DNA of 64,000 bases from Aldehydirespirator sp965219165 (GCA_965219165.1 CBDCMW010000002.1:248001-312000); one strand, 5' to 3'; positions 50,821 through 59,982 are shown, numbered from the stretch's first letter. Notes: generated from the letters alone by a model not told the origin. Numbers and translations: made by a program.

Positions 50821-52052
50821 CCGACGTGCACACCGATCCGGACCGATTGTGGTCGCGGCTGATGGCCATGGCCGAGGTGGGGGCGACCCCGGCAGGGGGC
50901 TCCAACCGCCAGGCGCTCTCCGACGACGACAAGGCGGGCCGGGACCTGTTCATCGGCTGGGCCGAGCGGGCGGGCTGCTCCATCGAGCTCGACGGGGTGG
51001 GCAACCTCTTCGCCCGCCGGCCCGGCACCGACGCCACCGCCCCGCCGGTCGTGGTCGGCAGCCACCTCGACACCCAGCCCACCGGCGGGCGCTTCGACGG
51101 CGTGTACGGCGTGCTCGGCGGTCTCGAGGTGGTCGAGGCGCTCAACGACGCCGCGGTCCAGACCCGGGCGCCGGTCGAGGTGGCGGTGTGGACCAACGAG
51201 GAGGGATCCCGCTTCGCGGTGTCGATGATGGGCTCCGCGGTATGGGCCGGCGTGCTGGACCTGGAGTCGGTCCGGGCCCTCACCGACCGCTCCGGGACCA
51301 GCGTCGGCGCCGAGCTCGACCGCTTGGGCTGGGCCGGCACCGCGGCCTTCGGCAAGCCGCTGCGCGCCTACCTGGAGCTGCACATCGAGCAGGGCCCGAT
51401 CCTGGAGGCGAGCGGCTCGTCGATCGGGGTGGTCACCGGCGTCCAGGGGATCCGCTGGTTCACGATCACTCTCGACGGCTTCCCGGCCCACGCCGGCACC
51501 ACTCCGATGGACCGCCGCCGCGACCCGGCCCGGCCCCTGGCCGCGGTGCTGAGCGGGCTCTACGAGATGGCCGCGGCCCACGCTCCGCAGATCCGGGTCA
51601 CACCGGCCCAGTTCCAGTCCGAGCCGGTGTCGCCCAACACGGTGCCAGCCAAGGTCACGTTCTCCATCGACATGCGCCACCCCGACCCGGCGGTGCTCGA
51701 CGAGATGGAGTCCGGCCTGCGCGCCCTGGCCGACCGAGCCGCAGCGGAGCACGGCTGCGAACCGCACATAGACGTCATCAACGACTGCCCGCCGGTCGTC
51801 TTCGACGACGAGTGCGTGCAGGCCGTGGAGTCAGCCGCGCAGCGCTGCGGCTTCGCCTATGAACGGATCGGCTCCGGCGCGGGCCATGACGCCTGCCACG
51901 TCGCCCTGAAGGCTCCCACCGGCATGATCTTCGTCCCTTGCGAGGACGGGCTGTCCCACAACGAGGCCGAGTCGATCGAGCCCGCCGCGGCCGGTCGAGG
52001 CGCCGAGGTCTTGCTCCACGCCGCCCTGGACCTAGCCGGCACCGCCTCCTGA
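50817..52052 (+). CDS. M20-family amidase, N-carbamoyl-amino-acid hydrolase/ureidopropionase type
   Basis: 411 residues. GSHLDTQPTGGRFDGVYGV and WTNEEGSRF are metal and catalytic blocks, GVQGIRWFTITLDGFPAHAGTTPMD is the lid/dimerisation segment, and SHNEAE is near the C-terminus. These enzymes hydrolyse carbamoyl or related amides with two metal ions. With the aminotransferase this could be a carbamoyl-beta-alanine/beta-alanine route, or breakdown of a polyamine derivative. The start overlaps the aminotransferase stop. Confidence 0.88.
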   Translation: MTDVHTDPDRLWSRLMAMAEVGATPAGGSNRQALSDDDKAGRDLFIGWAERAGCSIELDGVGNLFARRPGTDATAPPVVVGSHLDTQPTGGRFDGVYGVLGGLEVVEALNDAAVQTRAPVEVAVWTNEEGSRFAVSMMGSAVWAGVLDLESVRALTDRSGTSVGAELDRLGWAGTAAFGKPLRAYLELHIEQGPILEASGSSIGVVTGVQGIRWFTITLDGFPAHAGTTPMDRRRDPARPLAAVLSGLYEMAAAHAPQIRVTPAQFQSEPVSPNTVPAKVTFSIDMRHPDPAVLDEMESGLRALADRAAAEHGCEPHIDVINDCPPVVFDDECVQAVESAAQRCGFAYERIGSGAGHDACHVALKAPTGMIFVPCEDGLSHNEAESIEPAAAGRGAEVLLHAALDLAGTAS

Positions 52053-52066
52053 ACCCCCGCCCCGCA

Positions 52067-52113
52067 TTCTGTGTGCAGATTTCCGCCATAAGGACGCATT
52101 TCCGCACACAGAA
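52067..52113. repeat. 47-bp sequence with 10-bp inverted ends between convergent genes
   Basis: TTCTGTGTGC (52067-52076) and GCACACAGAA (52104-52113) are exact inverse copies. It lacks a T-run. The inner TGCAGATTT is shared with the end of the 48-bp repeats, so it could be a related element. It may serve as a bidirectional terminator structure for the convergent operon and dehydrogenase. Confidence 0.5.
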
Positions 52114-52145
52114 CGGCGAATAGCCGCATCCGCTCGCGGGCTGGC

Positions 52146-53192
52146 CTAGGGGCGCAGCAGGATCTTTCCGAAGAAGTCGCTGTCGAGCATCTTCTGCTGG
52201 GCCGCGGCCGCCTCCGGCAGCGGGAACTGGGAGTCGATCACCGCGGTGAACCGGCCCGAGCCCACGCGCTCGCAGAAGGTGTCCCACAGAGGCCCCATCT
52301 CGTCGGGCCGGTACGGGTCGGAGCCCATGATCGTCAGCCCGTTGTGGAACAGATGGCCCAGCGACCCGATGGTGGCGGTGTCGCCCGAGGCGTTGCCGCA
52401 GTTGACGAGCCGGCCCCCGATGGCCAGCGAGAACAGAGACTGGGTGAACAGCGCCGTGCCCACATGGTCGAACACCATGTCCACGCCCCGCCCGCCGGTG
52501 ACCTCCATGGCCCAGCCGGTCACGTCGCCGGTGCGGTTGTTGAGCACATGGTCGGCGCCGATCTCGGCGGCCCGCTCGCACTTGGCGTCGGTCCCGGCGG
52601 TGGCCAGCACCGTGGCGCCGGTGTGCTTGGCCAGCTGGATCCCGGCCACCGACACCCCCGATCCAGCGGCGTGGATCATCACCGTCTCGCCCTCGGAGAG
52701 CCCGCCGGTGGCGAACAGGGCATGGCCGGCCGTGAGCCACACCGTCGGGAAGGTGGCCGCCTGGTCCAGCGAGATGTGGTCGGGCACCCGGTAGCAGTGC
52801 GACGCCGGAACCAGGCACTTCTCGGCATAGCCACCGTCGATGGTGCCGCCCAGGATGCCCAGCTCGCCGTAGAGGTCGCCCATGCCCGCGAGCTTTGAGT
52901 TGTCGGGCACGCCGGCCATCGACGGGTCGACCACCACCCGGTCGCCGGGCTGCCACTCGGTGACGGCGGCGCCGACCTCGGACACCACCCCGGCGACGTC
53001 CATGCCGGCTATGTGGGGGAAGGCGAACCCCGGCATGTAGTACCAGCCGTTGCGCTGAAGCAGGTCGAGCCGGTTGAGCGCGGTGGCCACGACCTCCACC
53101 ACGACGTCGCCGTCGCCGGGCACCGGGTCGGCAACGTCGGTGTACTCGAGCACCTCGGGACCGCCCGAAGCGTGGTGCAGCATCGCCTTCAT
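52146..53192 (-). CDS. MDR-family zinc-independent alcohol dehydrogenase/quinone reductase-like
   Basis: 348 residues, medium-chain dehydrogenase fold: MKAMLHHASGGPEVLEY at the start, VAGMDVAGVVSEVG-like core (IAGMDVAGVVSEVGAAVTEW), the Rossmann motif IHAAGSGVSVAGIQLAK, and a complete C-terminus. The catalytic Cys/His zinc ligands of classical alcohol dehydrogenases are absent, so it resembles the quinone-reductase branch. Likely NADPH-dependent. Next gene upstream is an aldo/keto reductase on the same strand, 37 bp away. Confidence 0.85.
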   Translation of the reverse strand: MKAMLHHASGGPEVLEYTDVADPVPGDGDVVVEVVATALNRLDLLQRNGWYYMPGFAFPHIAGMDVAGVVSEVGAAVTEWQPGDRVVVDPSMAGVPDNSKLAGMGDLYGELGILGGTIDGGYAEKCLVPASHCYRVPDHISLDQAATFPTVWLTAGHALFATGGLSEGETVMIHAAGSGVSVAGIQLAKHTGATVLATAGTDAKCERAAEIGADHVLNNRTGDVTGWAMEVTGGRGVDMVFDHVGTALFTQSLFSLAIGGRLVNCGNASGDTATIGSLGHLFHNGLTIMGSDPYRPDEMGPLWDTFCERVGSGRFTAVIDSQFPLPEAAAAQQKMLDSDFFGKILLRP

Positions 53193-53229
53193 CGGGGCCT
53201 CCTCGCGACGAGCCGGACCGGCCTCGCCC

Positions 53230-54252
53230 TCACCGGGGCCTCCGGCGCGCCGACGGTTCGAGCGCTGGCGGGATCCAGTAGGTGTCGGCCGGGTTGATGT
53301 TCACGCCCGGCGCGACCACCGCGTCGATGGCGTCCAGTGTGCCCGGATCCAAGCGCAGGTCGCCCACCGCCAGCAGTTCGGTGAGCTGGGCCTCGGTGCG
53401 CGGCCCGATGATGGCGGCGGTGACCGAGGGATGCTCGAGCACCCACGCCAGAGCCATGTGCATCAAAGAGACTCCGGCCTCGGCTGCGATCCGGCTCAGC
53501 TGCTCGACCGCGTCGAGCTTGGCCTGGTTGCTCCCGTCGAAATGGTCGGGGTTCGTTGCACCCCGGCTGCCCGCCGGTGCCGGCTCGGCCCTGGTGTACT
53601 TGCCGGTGAGCCACCCTCCCGACAGGGGGCTCCATGTGATCACCCCCATGCCGTAGCGGGCGCACACTTCGAGGACGTCCCGTTCGATCCCGCGGCACAT
53701 GATCGAGTAGGGCGGCTGCTCGCAGTGCGGGCCGATCGCGCCCGAGCGCTGGACCGCCCAGTGCGCCTCCACGATCTCGGAAGCCGGGAACGTCGAGGTG
53801 CCCCAGGCCCTGATCTTGCCGGCCCGCACCAGGTCGCTGAGCGCTTCGACCGTCTCGGAGATCGCAGTGTGCGGATCGGGGCGGTGGACCTGGTACAGAT
53901 CGATGTAGTCGGTGCCGAGCCGGCGGAGGCTGTCCTCCACGGCGGTCATGATCCAGCGGCGGGAGTTGCCCTGGCGGTTGGGGTCGTTGTGATAGCCCAC
54001 CGGGTGGTGGAACTTGGTGGCCAGCACCACCTCATCGCGACGGGCTGCCAGCGCGGGGCCGATGATCTCCTCGGTGGCTCCGTCGCCGTACATGTCGGCG
54101 GTGTCGACCAGGTTCAGCCCGGCGTCGAGGGCGTAGTGAACGATGCGGCGGCAGGCCTCAATGTCGGTGTTGCCCCACGGGCCGAGCACCATTGTGCCCA
54201 GCGCGAGGGGGTTCACCCGGACGCCGCTGCGTCCGATGGTGCGGAACTCCAT
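53230..54252 (-). CDS. Aldo/keto reductase
   Basis: 340 residues, TIM barrel with the AKR tetrad: Asp in NLVDTADMYGDG, Tyr in the same motif, Lys in VLATKFHHPVG and His in YQVHRPDP. It begins with the AKR-type MEFRTIGRSGVRV. C-terminal cofactor contact IIGPRTEAQLTELL is normal for NADPH-dependent enzymes. Probably co-transcribed with the downstream MDR dehydrogenase. Substrate unknown. Confidence 0.9.
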   Translation of the reverse strand: MEFRTIGRSGVRVNPLALGTMVLGPWGNTDIEACRRIVHYALDAGLNLVDTADMYGDGATEEIIGPALAARRDEVVLATKFHHPVGYHNDPNRQGNSRRWIMTAVEDSLRRLGTDYIDLYQVHRPDPHTAISETVEALSDLVRAGKIRAWGTSTFPASEIVEAHWAVQRSGAIGPHCEQPPYSIMCRGIERDVLEVCARYGMGVITWSPLSGGWLTGKYTRAEPAPAGSRGATNPDHFDGSNQAKLDAVEQLSRIAAEAGVSLMHMALAWVLEHPSVTAAIIGPRTEAQLTELLAVGDLRLDPGTLDAIDAVVAPGVNINPADTYWIPPALEPSARRRPR

Positions 54253-54324
54253 GGCCGCCGGTGTCGCTGCGTTGCCGGGCTCGCTCGCCGCCTGACGCCG
54301 GCGAGCACTGCCGTCAGCGGTGCG

Positions 54325-54693
54325 TCAGCCGTGGCCCTCGTCGGGAGTGGCGCCCCACTCGATGACCTGCAGCATGTTGCCGTCGGGGTCGGCCACCGTG
54401 CCGATCAGACCGAAAGGCATCTGCTCCACCTCGCGCACCCAGGTCACGCCGTGGGAGTTGAGGTGCGCCTCCAGGTCGCGGCAGCCGCTCACGTCGAGGT
54501 TGAGGATGATCCGGTGCCCGTTCTCGTTGGAGCCCGACACCTCGCTGTGCTCCTCCACGAAGAGCTGGACTCCGCCGAAGACGAACGCGCCCATCTCGTT
54601 CTCGTCAGGCCCGAAGCAGGCCCGGTACCAGTCCTTCATGGCGTCGACCTGCGACGATCCCACGAGAATGCTGCCCAGATTGGGTGCTGACAT
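54325..54693 (-). CDS. VOC family protein
   Basis: 122 residues: LGSILVGSSQVDAMKDWYRACF opens the fold and FGLIGTVADPDGNMLQVIEWG closes it. GGAGG lies before the ATG. It is upstream of the aldo/keto reductase gene by 72 bp. The longer frame to 55038 runs through the 41-bp repeats and is not coding. Function unknown. Confidence 0.82.
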   Translation of the reverse strand: MSAPNLGSILVGSSQVDAMKDWYRACFGPDENEMGAFVFGGVQLFVEEHSEVSGSNENGHRIILNLDVSGCRDLEAHLNSHGVTWVREVEQMPFGLIGTVADPDGNMLQVIEWGATPDEGHG

Positions 54694-54788
54694 TGGATTC
54701 CTCCTGAACTCACGAACTGATGGCCGGACGGTATGCCCACCGAGCGGGCCGGACCAAATCCGCCCGGCACGGTTCCGGCCCGGCTGTG

Positions 54789-54872
54789 TTCCCCGCTCTT
54801 GTTCGCTGCGCTCACGGGCCGCTCGGGCCTGCTGCTCGCTCTTGTTCGCTGCGCTCACGGGCCGCTCGGGCC
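54789..54872 (+). repeat. Dispersed 41-bp repeat, copy D (two tandem units)
   Basis: Cores ending at 54829 and 54872 (period 43), followed by the family tail (CTCGCTTAGCGCCTTGCGAA ... CCGCTCGGCCTCTGGG) to about 54940. Lies just upstream of the VOC gene at 54968. The rest of the 54694-54967 gap holds no gene I can see. Confidence 0.88.
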
Positions 54873-54967
54873 CAGGGGCCTCGCTTAGCGCCTTGCGAAT
54901 CCCGCACGGCTTGCCGCCTACCCGCTCGGCCTCTGGGCGGGTAGTGTCGCCGCAACAGGGGGTTGCC

Positions 54968-55459
54968 ATGACCGAGACCGCTTCGCCACTTGCTGCGGTG
55001 TCGGCGGCCGAGCCGCCGCCGTCGCTGCTCACCCACATCGCGCTGCCCGTGCGCAGCCTCGACGAGACGCTCGCGTTCTACGAGAAGTTCACCACCCTGG
55101 TGAGGATCTCAGAGCGCCACGACGACGAGACCAAGATGCGGACCGCGTGGCTGGCCAACGAGCGCGACATCACCACCCCGGGGGCGGCCCGTTTCGTGAT
55201 CGTGCTCATGGAGGGCGCCCTGCCCAAGCAGATCACCGGCGACATCGTCGAGGAATACGGGTTCTTGACGTCCATAGCCCACCTCGGCATCTCCCTCGAC
55301 AGCCGCGCCGAGGTGGACGAGGTGGCCCGCCTGGCCGCCGAGGACGGGTGCCTGGTGCTCGGACCGATGTACCGCAATCCCGACGTGGGCTACATCTGCC
55401 TGATCAAGGATCCCGACGGCAACAACGTCGAGTTCTCGGTGGAGCAGGTCCTGGGCTGA
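54968..55459 (+). CDS. VOC family protein
   Basis: 163 residues. An N-terminal low-complexity stretch (SPLAAVSAAEPPPS) precedes LLTHIALPVRSLDETLAFYEKF; the closing VGYICLIKDPDGNNVEFSVE is nearly the same as in the VOC protein at 28396, which suggests paralogy. It lies next to two other VOC genes. The role is unknown; members include dioxygenases, epimerases and resistance proteins. Confidence 0.82.
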   Translation: MTETASPLAAVSAAEPPPSLLTHIALPVRSLDETLAFYEKFTTLVRISERHDDETKMRTAWLANERDITTPGAARFVIVLMEGALPKQITGDIVEEYGFLTSIAHLGISLDSRAEVDEVARLAAEDGCLVLGPMYRNPDVGYICLIKDPDGNNVEFSVEQVLG

Positions 55460-55475
55460 CCAGGCCCGGGCGGCC

Positions 55476-55868
55476 TCAGGCGTTCTTCTCGGAGGCCGAT
55501 CCGGGCACGTAGGTGCCCTTGTTGCGCCACAGCACAACCTCGTTGCCCCACGGGTCGCGGAAGGCGGCGTGGCGGGCGTCGAACTCCTCCCAGTAGTACT
55601 CGTCCCACATCTTGGTGGCGCCCATCTCGATCGCGGCCGCGAGCTTGCCGGGCGGATCGTCCACCATCACGTAGATGCGGGGCACCGGCCCGCTCACCGG
55701 GGTGGTCTCCAAGTGGATGCCGAGGTTGGGCTTGACGCCCGGCAGCACCTCGTGGAACTCGCCGGCGGGACGGCGCTTGTACTTCCAGTCGAACAGCGTC
55801 TCGTAGAACTGCGAGGTGGCCTCCGGGTCGGGGGTGGGAAGGTCCACGAAGATGAGAGGGTTCACCAT
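55476..55868 (-). CDS. VOC family protein
   Basis: 130 residues. NPLIFVDLPTPDPEATSQFYETLFDW is close to the start of the VOC gene at 27893, and AAFRDPWGNEVVLWRN to its end. Start chosen at the ATG (55868) with AAGGAG upstream, not 55895. It converges with the gene at 54968; their stops are 16 bp apart. Confidence 0.82.
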   Translation of the reverse strand: MVNPLIFVDLPTPDPEATSQFYETLFDWKYKRRPAGEFHEVLPGVKPNLGIHLETTPVSGPVPRIYVMVDDPPGKLAAAIEMGATKMWDEYYWEEFDARHAAFRDPWGNEVVLWRNKGTYVPGSASEKNA

Positions 55869-55985
55869 GCTGGTCGCTCCTTGGTGTCGGTCCAATTGTT
55901 CGTGATGAGACTCAGGCGGTCGCCTCGCGCCACGCTAGACCGATCCCCTCAGCCAGGAGACAGCGGCGCGGCACCGATCCCGCTC

Positions 55986-57308
55986 TCAGCCCTCCAGCCG
56001 GGCCGCAGCGGCGTCCCCGAGGGCAACGAACCGCTCGTACCCGACGCGATAGGCCTCGTCGGGCGACGGCTCGATGCGGGTCGTCGCCGCGAGTGGCCAC
56101 GAGTCCATGCTCGTAGCGCCGATGCCGTCCCACCAGTCCAGAGCCGCTCCCGCCGCGAGAGCGCAACCGTGGGCCGAGAGCTGTTCGGGCCTCTCGGGAA
56201 CCTCCACCGGCACCTCCAGCACCGATGCCTTGATCGAGCACCACAACCGGCTGCGGGCCGGCGAGCCGGCACAGCACATCACGTCCATCGTCACGCCTGC
56301 CGAACGCAGTTCTTGCTGTATGTGCCTCAGACCGAATGCCGCGCTCTCCAGGACCGCCCGCGAGATCTCGGCCGCGCCGGAACCGAAGCTGAGACCGTGG
56401 ATCTCCCCCCGCAGCCGGGGCGCCCAGCGCGGCGCCCTCTCGCCGTCGTGGTAGGGCAGCACGAGGACGCCGCCCGCCCCCGGTGGCACCGACGCGGCCA
56501 GCGACAGCACCTCGACGAGGGGGCGACCCGAAACGGCCGACCACCAGTCGAGCAGCTCCCCGTGCCCGTTCACCGGACCGCCCACCACCTCCACTCCGGC
56601 CACGGGGCTCAAATACCCCATCAGGGTGGAGGGACGCTCCGCCACGGCGACAGCCACGCCGATCCCGCCCGTCCGACCCCCGGGGTCGTGGCCCCGGCCG
56701 GGAGTGCCGAGGCCGCCGGCCCAGAAGCTCATGTAGGCGTCGTTGGAGGCGCTCACCAACGGAGTGCCCGCGCCGACGCCCAGCGAGCCGTCGCAATAGC
56801 CGACGACCACACCCACCGAGACAGCCTCGCCGTAGCCGGGTATCTCCTCCTCGCCGGGCCAGAGTCCCTGCACGTCGCCTGCCCCCAGACAGCGCAGTGC
56901 CCAGTCCCAGATCTGGGCACCGGCCACAGGCCGGTCCGACTCGCGGCGCAGGAAGTCGAGTTGGGCCAGGTGCTGCTCGGTCCGGTCCAGGCCGTTGCCG
57001 GCGGGATGGCTGCACGTCACCGCCATCCCCACGGTGCCGGTCCCCGCCCCCGGGGCCGCCAGGGGCACGGTGGTGGGGCTCTGGCCGCCGATGCCGACAG
57101 CCGCTATCTCCAGACCGGCCTCGCCCACCCGGGCCAGCAGCCGTGCCAGGCCGTCGAGCCATGCGGCAGGATCGGCCCGACCCGGAGGCCACGACCCGGC
57201 CCCGTCGAAAGGCTCGTACATCCACAGCCTCACGCACCCGCCGCGAGCCAGCGCCACCGCGCGCGCCCCGCCAGTCCCCAGATCGACGCCGACGACGACC
57301 GGGCTCAC
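55986..57308 (-). CDS. FGGY-family carbohydrate kinase
   Basis: 440 residues. Opening GVDLGTGGARAVALARGG is the ATPase-fold phosphate 1 motif; GIGGQSPTTVPL and the C-terminal block FGSGAAEISRAVLESAAFGLRHI are the FGGY core, and LSAHGCALAAGAAL near the end. Such kinases phosphorylate sugars or polyols (for example xylulose, glycerol). The dehydrogenase of the sorbitol-dehydrogenase type upstream (34 bp) suggests a polyol route: oxidation then phosphorylation. The substrate cannot be fixed. Confidence 0.87.
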   Translation of the reverse strand: MSPVVVGVDLGTGGARAVALARGGCVRLWMYEPFDGAGSWPPGRADPAAWLDGLARLLARVGEAGLEIAAVGIGGQSPTTVPLAAPGAGTGTVGMAVTCSHPAGNGLDRTEQHLAQLDFLRRESDRPVAGAQIWDWALRCLGAGDVQGLWPGEEEIPGYGEAVSVGVVVGYCDGSLGVGAGTPLVSASNDAYMSFWAGGLGTPGRGHDPGGRTGGIGVAVAVAERPSTLMGYLSPVAGVEVVGGPVNGHGELLDWWSAVSGRPLVEVLSLAASVPPGAGGVLVLPYHDGERAPRWAPRLRGEIHGLSFGSGAAEISRAVLESAAFGLRHIQQELRSAGVTMDVMCCAGSPARSRLWCSIKASVLEVPVEVPERPEQLSAHGCALAAGAALDWWDGIGATSMDSWPLAATTRIEPSPDEAYRVGYERFVALGDAAAARLEG

Positions 57309-57342
57309 CGCGACGGGTCCCCCACTGCGCCCAGCGTGAGCC

Positions 57343-58359
57343 TCAGCCCACCATCACCCGATAGACGGGCTGCGACACCGCCAACGCCAAAGCGTCGGCG
57401 ACGTCAGCCAGGCCGTAGCGGGCGGTCACCAGACGATCGAGGTCAGCGCCCAGCGCGCCGGATTGCAGCAAGCCCGCGGCCGTACGCCAGTCCTCGGGCT
57501 CGTGACTGAACACTCCGATGATCGACAGTTCGTGGTGGTGGATGCGGTCGGATCCCACAGAGGCCACGACGTCGCGGGGGAAGGCCCCGTAGAGCACCGC
57601 CGTGCCCGCGTCGTCGCACAGGTCCAGGGCGAGCTCCACCGCCCCAGGCGCACCCGCGGTCACGAACACGACATCGTGCTGGCCGAGCCACCCGGTCAGA
57701 TCGTCGGGTGGGGCGACCCGGTCGGCTCCGGCCTCGGCCCCCTCGGCTCGGCGCGACTCGCTCACATCTATGAGGCCCACCTCCGAGGCGCCCCAGGCCC
57801 GGCACAGAGCCAGGTGGAGACGGCCCATGTAGCCCGCGCCGATCACGGCCACCCGGTCTCCGGCCCGGAAACCGCCCAACCGCACCGAGTGCACCACACA
57901 GGCCAGCGGCTCGCCCATGGCGGCCTGCTCGACGGGGATCTCGCCGACGCCATAGGTCTGGGCCGCGGCCACTCTCACCGCCTCGGCCAGACCAGCGCCC
58001 ATGGAGATGGTGCCGTCGCTCAGCGTCCCGCCCTGGGGTCGCTTGCACAGGGCGCTGCGGCCCCGCCGGCACATGTGGCAGGTGCCGCACCGGGTGAGCA
58101 GGTCCATCGTGACCAGGTCGCCGACCCGTGGGGTTCCCGGCAGGGACGCCACCCCCTCGCCGACCTCGATCACCCGGCCGGCGGCCTCATGGCCCGGGGC
58201 GACGGGATACACCGGCTTGGTCCCGTCGAACAGGCGCCGCTCCATCGTGCACAGACCGCAGGCGCCCACCTCGACGAGCACATCGGTGGCACCGACTGGG
58301 GGCCGAGGCTCGTTCCGGAGCTCGACCGCTCCCGGTCCGGTGACGACGGCGACCTGCAT
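57343..58359 (-). CDS. Zinc-dependent alcohol/polyol dehydrogenase (MDR)
   Basis: 338 residues. Catalytic-zinc Cys and His in GACGLCTMER and GHEAAGRVIEVG; structural-zinc cysteines in CGTCHMCRRGRSALC (four cysteines in place). Rossmann motif VIGAGYMGRLHLALC. Reads like a sorbitol/threonine-dehydrogenase type. ATG at 58359 preferred over 58389 as the family N-terminus begins there. Likely in one operon with the FGGY kinase. Confidence 0.9.
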   Translation of the reverse strand: MQVAVVTGPGAVELRNEPRPPVGATDVLVEVGACGLCTMERRLFDGTKPVYPVAPGHEAAGRVIEVGEGVASLPGTPRVGDLVTMDLLTRCGTCHMCRRGRSALCKRPQGGTLSDGTISMGAGLAEAVRVAAAQTYGVGEIPVEQAAMGEPLACVVHSVRLGGFRAGDRVAVIGAGYMGRLHLALCRAWGASEVGLIDVSESRRAEGAEAGADRVAPPDDLTGWLGQHDVVFVTAGAPGAVELALDLCDDAGTAVLYGAFPRDVVASVGSDRIHHHELSIIGVFSHEPEDWRTAAGLLQSGALGADLDRLVTARYGLADVADALALAVSQPVYRVMVG

Positions 58360-58440
58360 TGACGCTCCTACTTCGCTCCGTGCTGACAAGTGTGGATGGA
58401 CATTGCTAGCAGGGTGATGTACCCGCGCAGGGACCGGGGG

Positions 58441-59874
58441 TTAGGGACACGGGATGTGGGGCCATAGATGCGGCACCTCCAGACCGGCTCTCGCCAGCAG
58501 CGACCTCTGCGCCTCGGCGGCCTCGGCGTGCAAGGAGGCGATGTCGACGGTCACGCAGGCGCCGTCGCGCACCACGGGCCGGCCCGCCACCACCACGTCG
58601 CGCACGGAGCGCCCGTCGGTGCCCCAAACGAGCTGCAGGACCGTCTCGCCCCGCGGGGCCCAGGACACCGAGGACGTGTCGTGCACCACGACGTCGGCCT
58701 GCTTGCCGACCTCCAGGCTGCCGATCCGATCGTCCATGCCGATGGCGGCCGCGCCCGCGATGGTGGCCAGCTCGAACGCAGTGTGGGCCCCGAAGCGCTC
58801 GGGATCGACGCGGGTGTCGCGGGCCAGCCCCGCGGCCAGCGCGGCCACCCTCAGGATGTCCGAGGTGTCGCCCGCGTTGGAGGCGTCGCAGCCCAGCGCC
58901 ACCCGCCCGCCCCGCTCCACGATCTCCGCGTGGCGGCCCTGTCCGGCCACCCCCTGACCCAGGCGCAGATAGGCCCACGGGCAGTAGGCGATGGCGGTCG
59001 ACGTTTGCAGCACCAACTCCACCTCGGAATCGTCGAGCCACACGCCGTGGGCCACCAGCAGATGTGGTCCGAGCACGCCCAGCGCATCGAGATGAGCCAG
59101 GGGACGGCGCCCGGTGCGGGCCAGGTACCGCTCGGGATCCGACGAGGTGGGCGACATGTGCATGGTCAGACCGGTGCGGCGCTCTCGGGCCAGCTGAGCG
59201 GCACCGGCCAGCAGCTCGTCGGAGGCGAGGTCGTGGCCCACCAGCGTCACCCACCCCTCGATGAGCCCGCCTGATCCCAGAGCGTCCACCACGCCGCGCT
59301 GGCGTTCGAGCACCTCTGTGGCCGGCCCGGTGAAGGGACCCTCTTCGATGTCCCACCCCCAGGTGCCCATCGTCCCGCGGATGCCGGCCCGGCGCATCCC
59401 GGCCGCGGCCCTGAACGGGTTGGCCACCGTTCCCGCCTCCACCACTGTGGTCACCCCGTTGATGAGGTTCTCGACCGAGGACAGCACCGCGGAGAGCTCG
59501 TCGTCATCGCCGGTGTGGACCCCGTGGGCCGGCACCGACCACTCGAAGATCGAGGCTCCGGGGGGCAGCAGATCAGGGATGCAGCTGCGGATGAGAGGAT
59601 CGCCGGTGAGGTGCTGGTGGGCGTTGACCATTCCCGGCGTGACCACGCATCCGGCGGCGTCGATCACGTCGGCCTCGGGATAGCGGCCGGCCAGCTCCGT
59701 ACTGGAGCCGACCGCGACGATCGAGTCGCCGGCTACCGCCACCGCACCTCCGACGAGCACCTCCCGGCCCGCGTTCATGGTCACGACGTCGCCGCCGGAT
59801 ACAAGCAACGTCGCGCGAGCCGGCGGTGCAGCCTTCGCCGTGGTCTCGGCCCCCGCCGTGGTCTCGGCCCCCAT
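58441..59874 (-). CDS. Amidohydrolase, chlorohydrolase/TrzN-AtzB-like group
   Basis: 477 residues, complete. Metal motifs: first NAHQHLTGD, then TMHMSP (histidine), AHGVWLDD, and GCDASN with the Asp. Opening ATLLVSGGDVVTMNAGREVLVGGA and the closing VVRDGACVTVD are typical of the group that deaminates or dechlorinates heterocycles and purines. It resembles the pseudogene at 38085. It is divergent from the acetamidase gene, which together suggests breakdown of a nitrogen compound, unproven. Confidence 0.88.
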   Translation of the reverse strand: MGAETTAGAETTAKAAPPARATLLVSGGDVVTMNAGREVLVGGAVAVAGDSIVAVGSSTELAGRYPEADVIDAAGCVVTPGMVNAHQHLTGDPLIRSCIPDLLPPGASIFEWSVPAHGVHTGDDDELSAVLSSVENLINGVTTVVEAGTVANPFRAAAGMRRAGIRGTMGTWGWDIEEGPFTGPATEVLERQRGVVDALGSGGLIEGWVTLVGHDLASDELLAGAAQLARERRTGLTMHMSPTSSDPERYLARTGRRPLAHLDALGVLGPHLLVAHGVWLDDSEVELVLQTSTAIAYCPWAYLRLGQGVAGQGRHAEIVERGGRVALGCDASNAGDTSDILRVAALAAGLARDTRVDPERFGAHTAFELATIAGAAAIGMDDRIGSLEVGKQADVVVHDTSSVSWAPRGETVLQLVWGTDGRSVRDVVVAGRPVVRDGACVTVDIASLHAEAAEAQRSLLARAGLEVPHLWPHIPCP

Positions 59875-59982
59875 CGCAACCGAGCATAGGCCGCGGGGCT
59901 CGCGCGAGAATCAGCGGGTGCGGCACCGACCGGCCCCTTCGATCCTGCAGCATCGGCCCCCTACGACCTGTAAGGCGCGACG

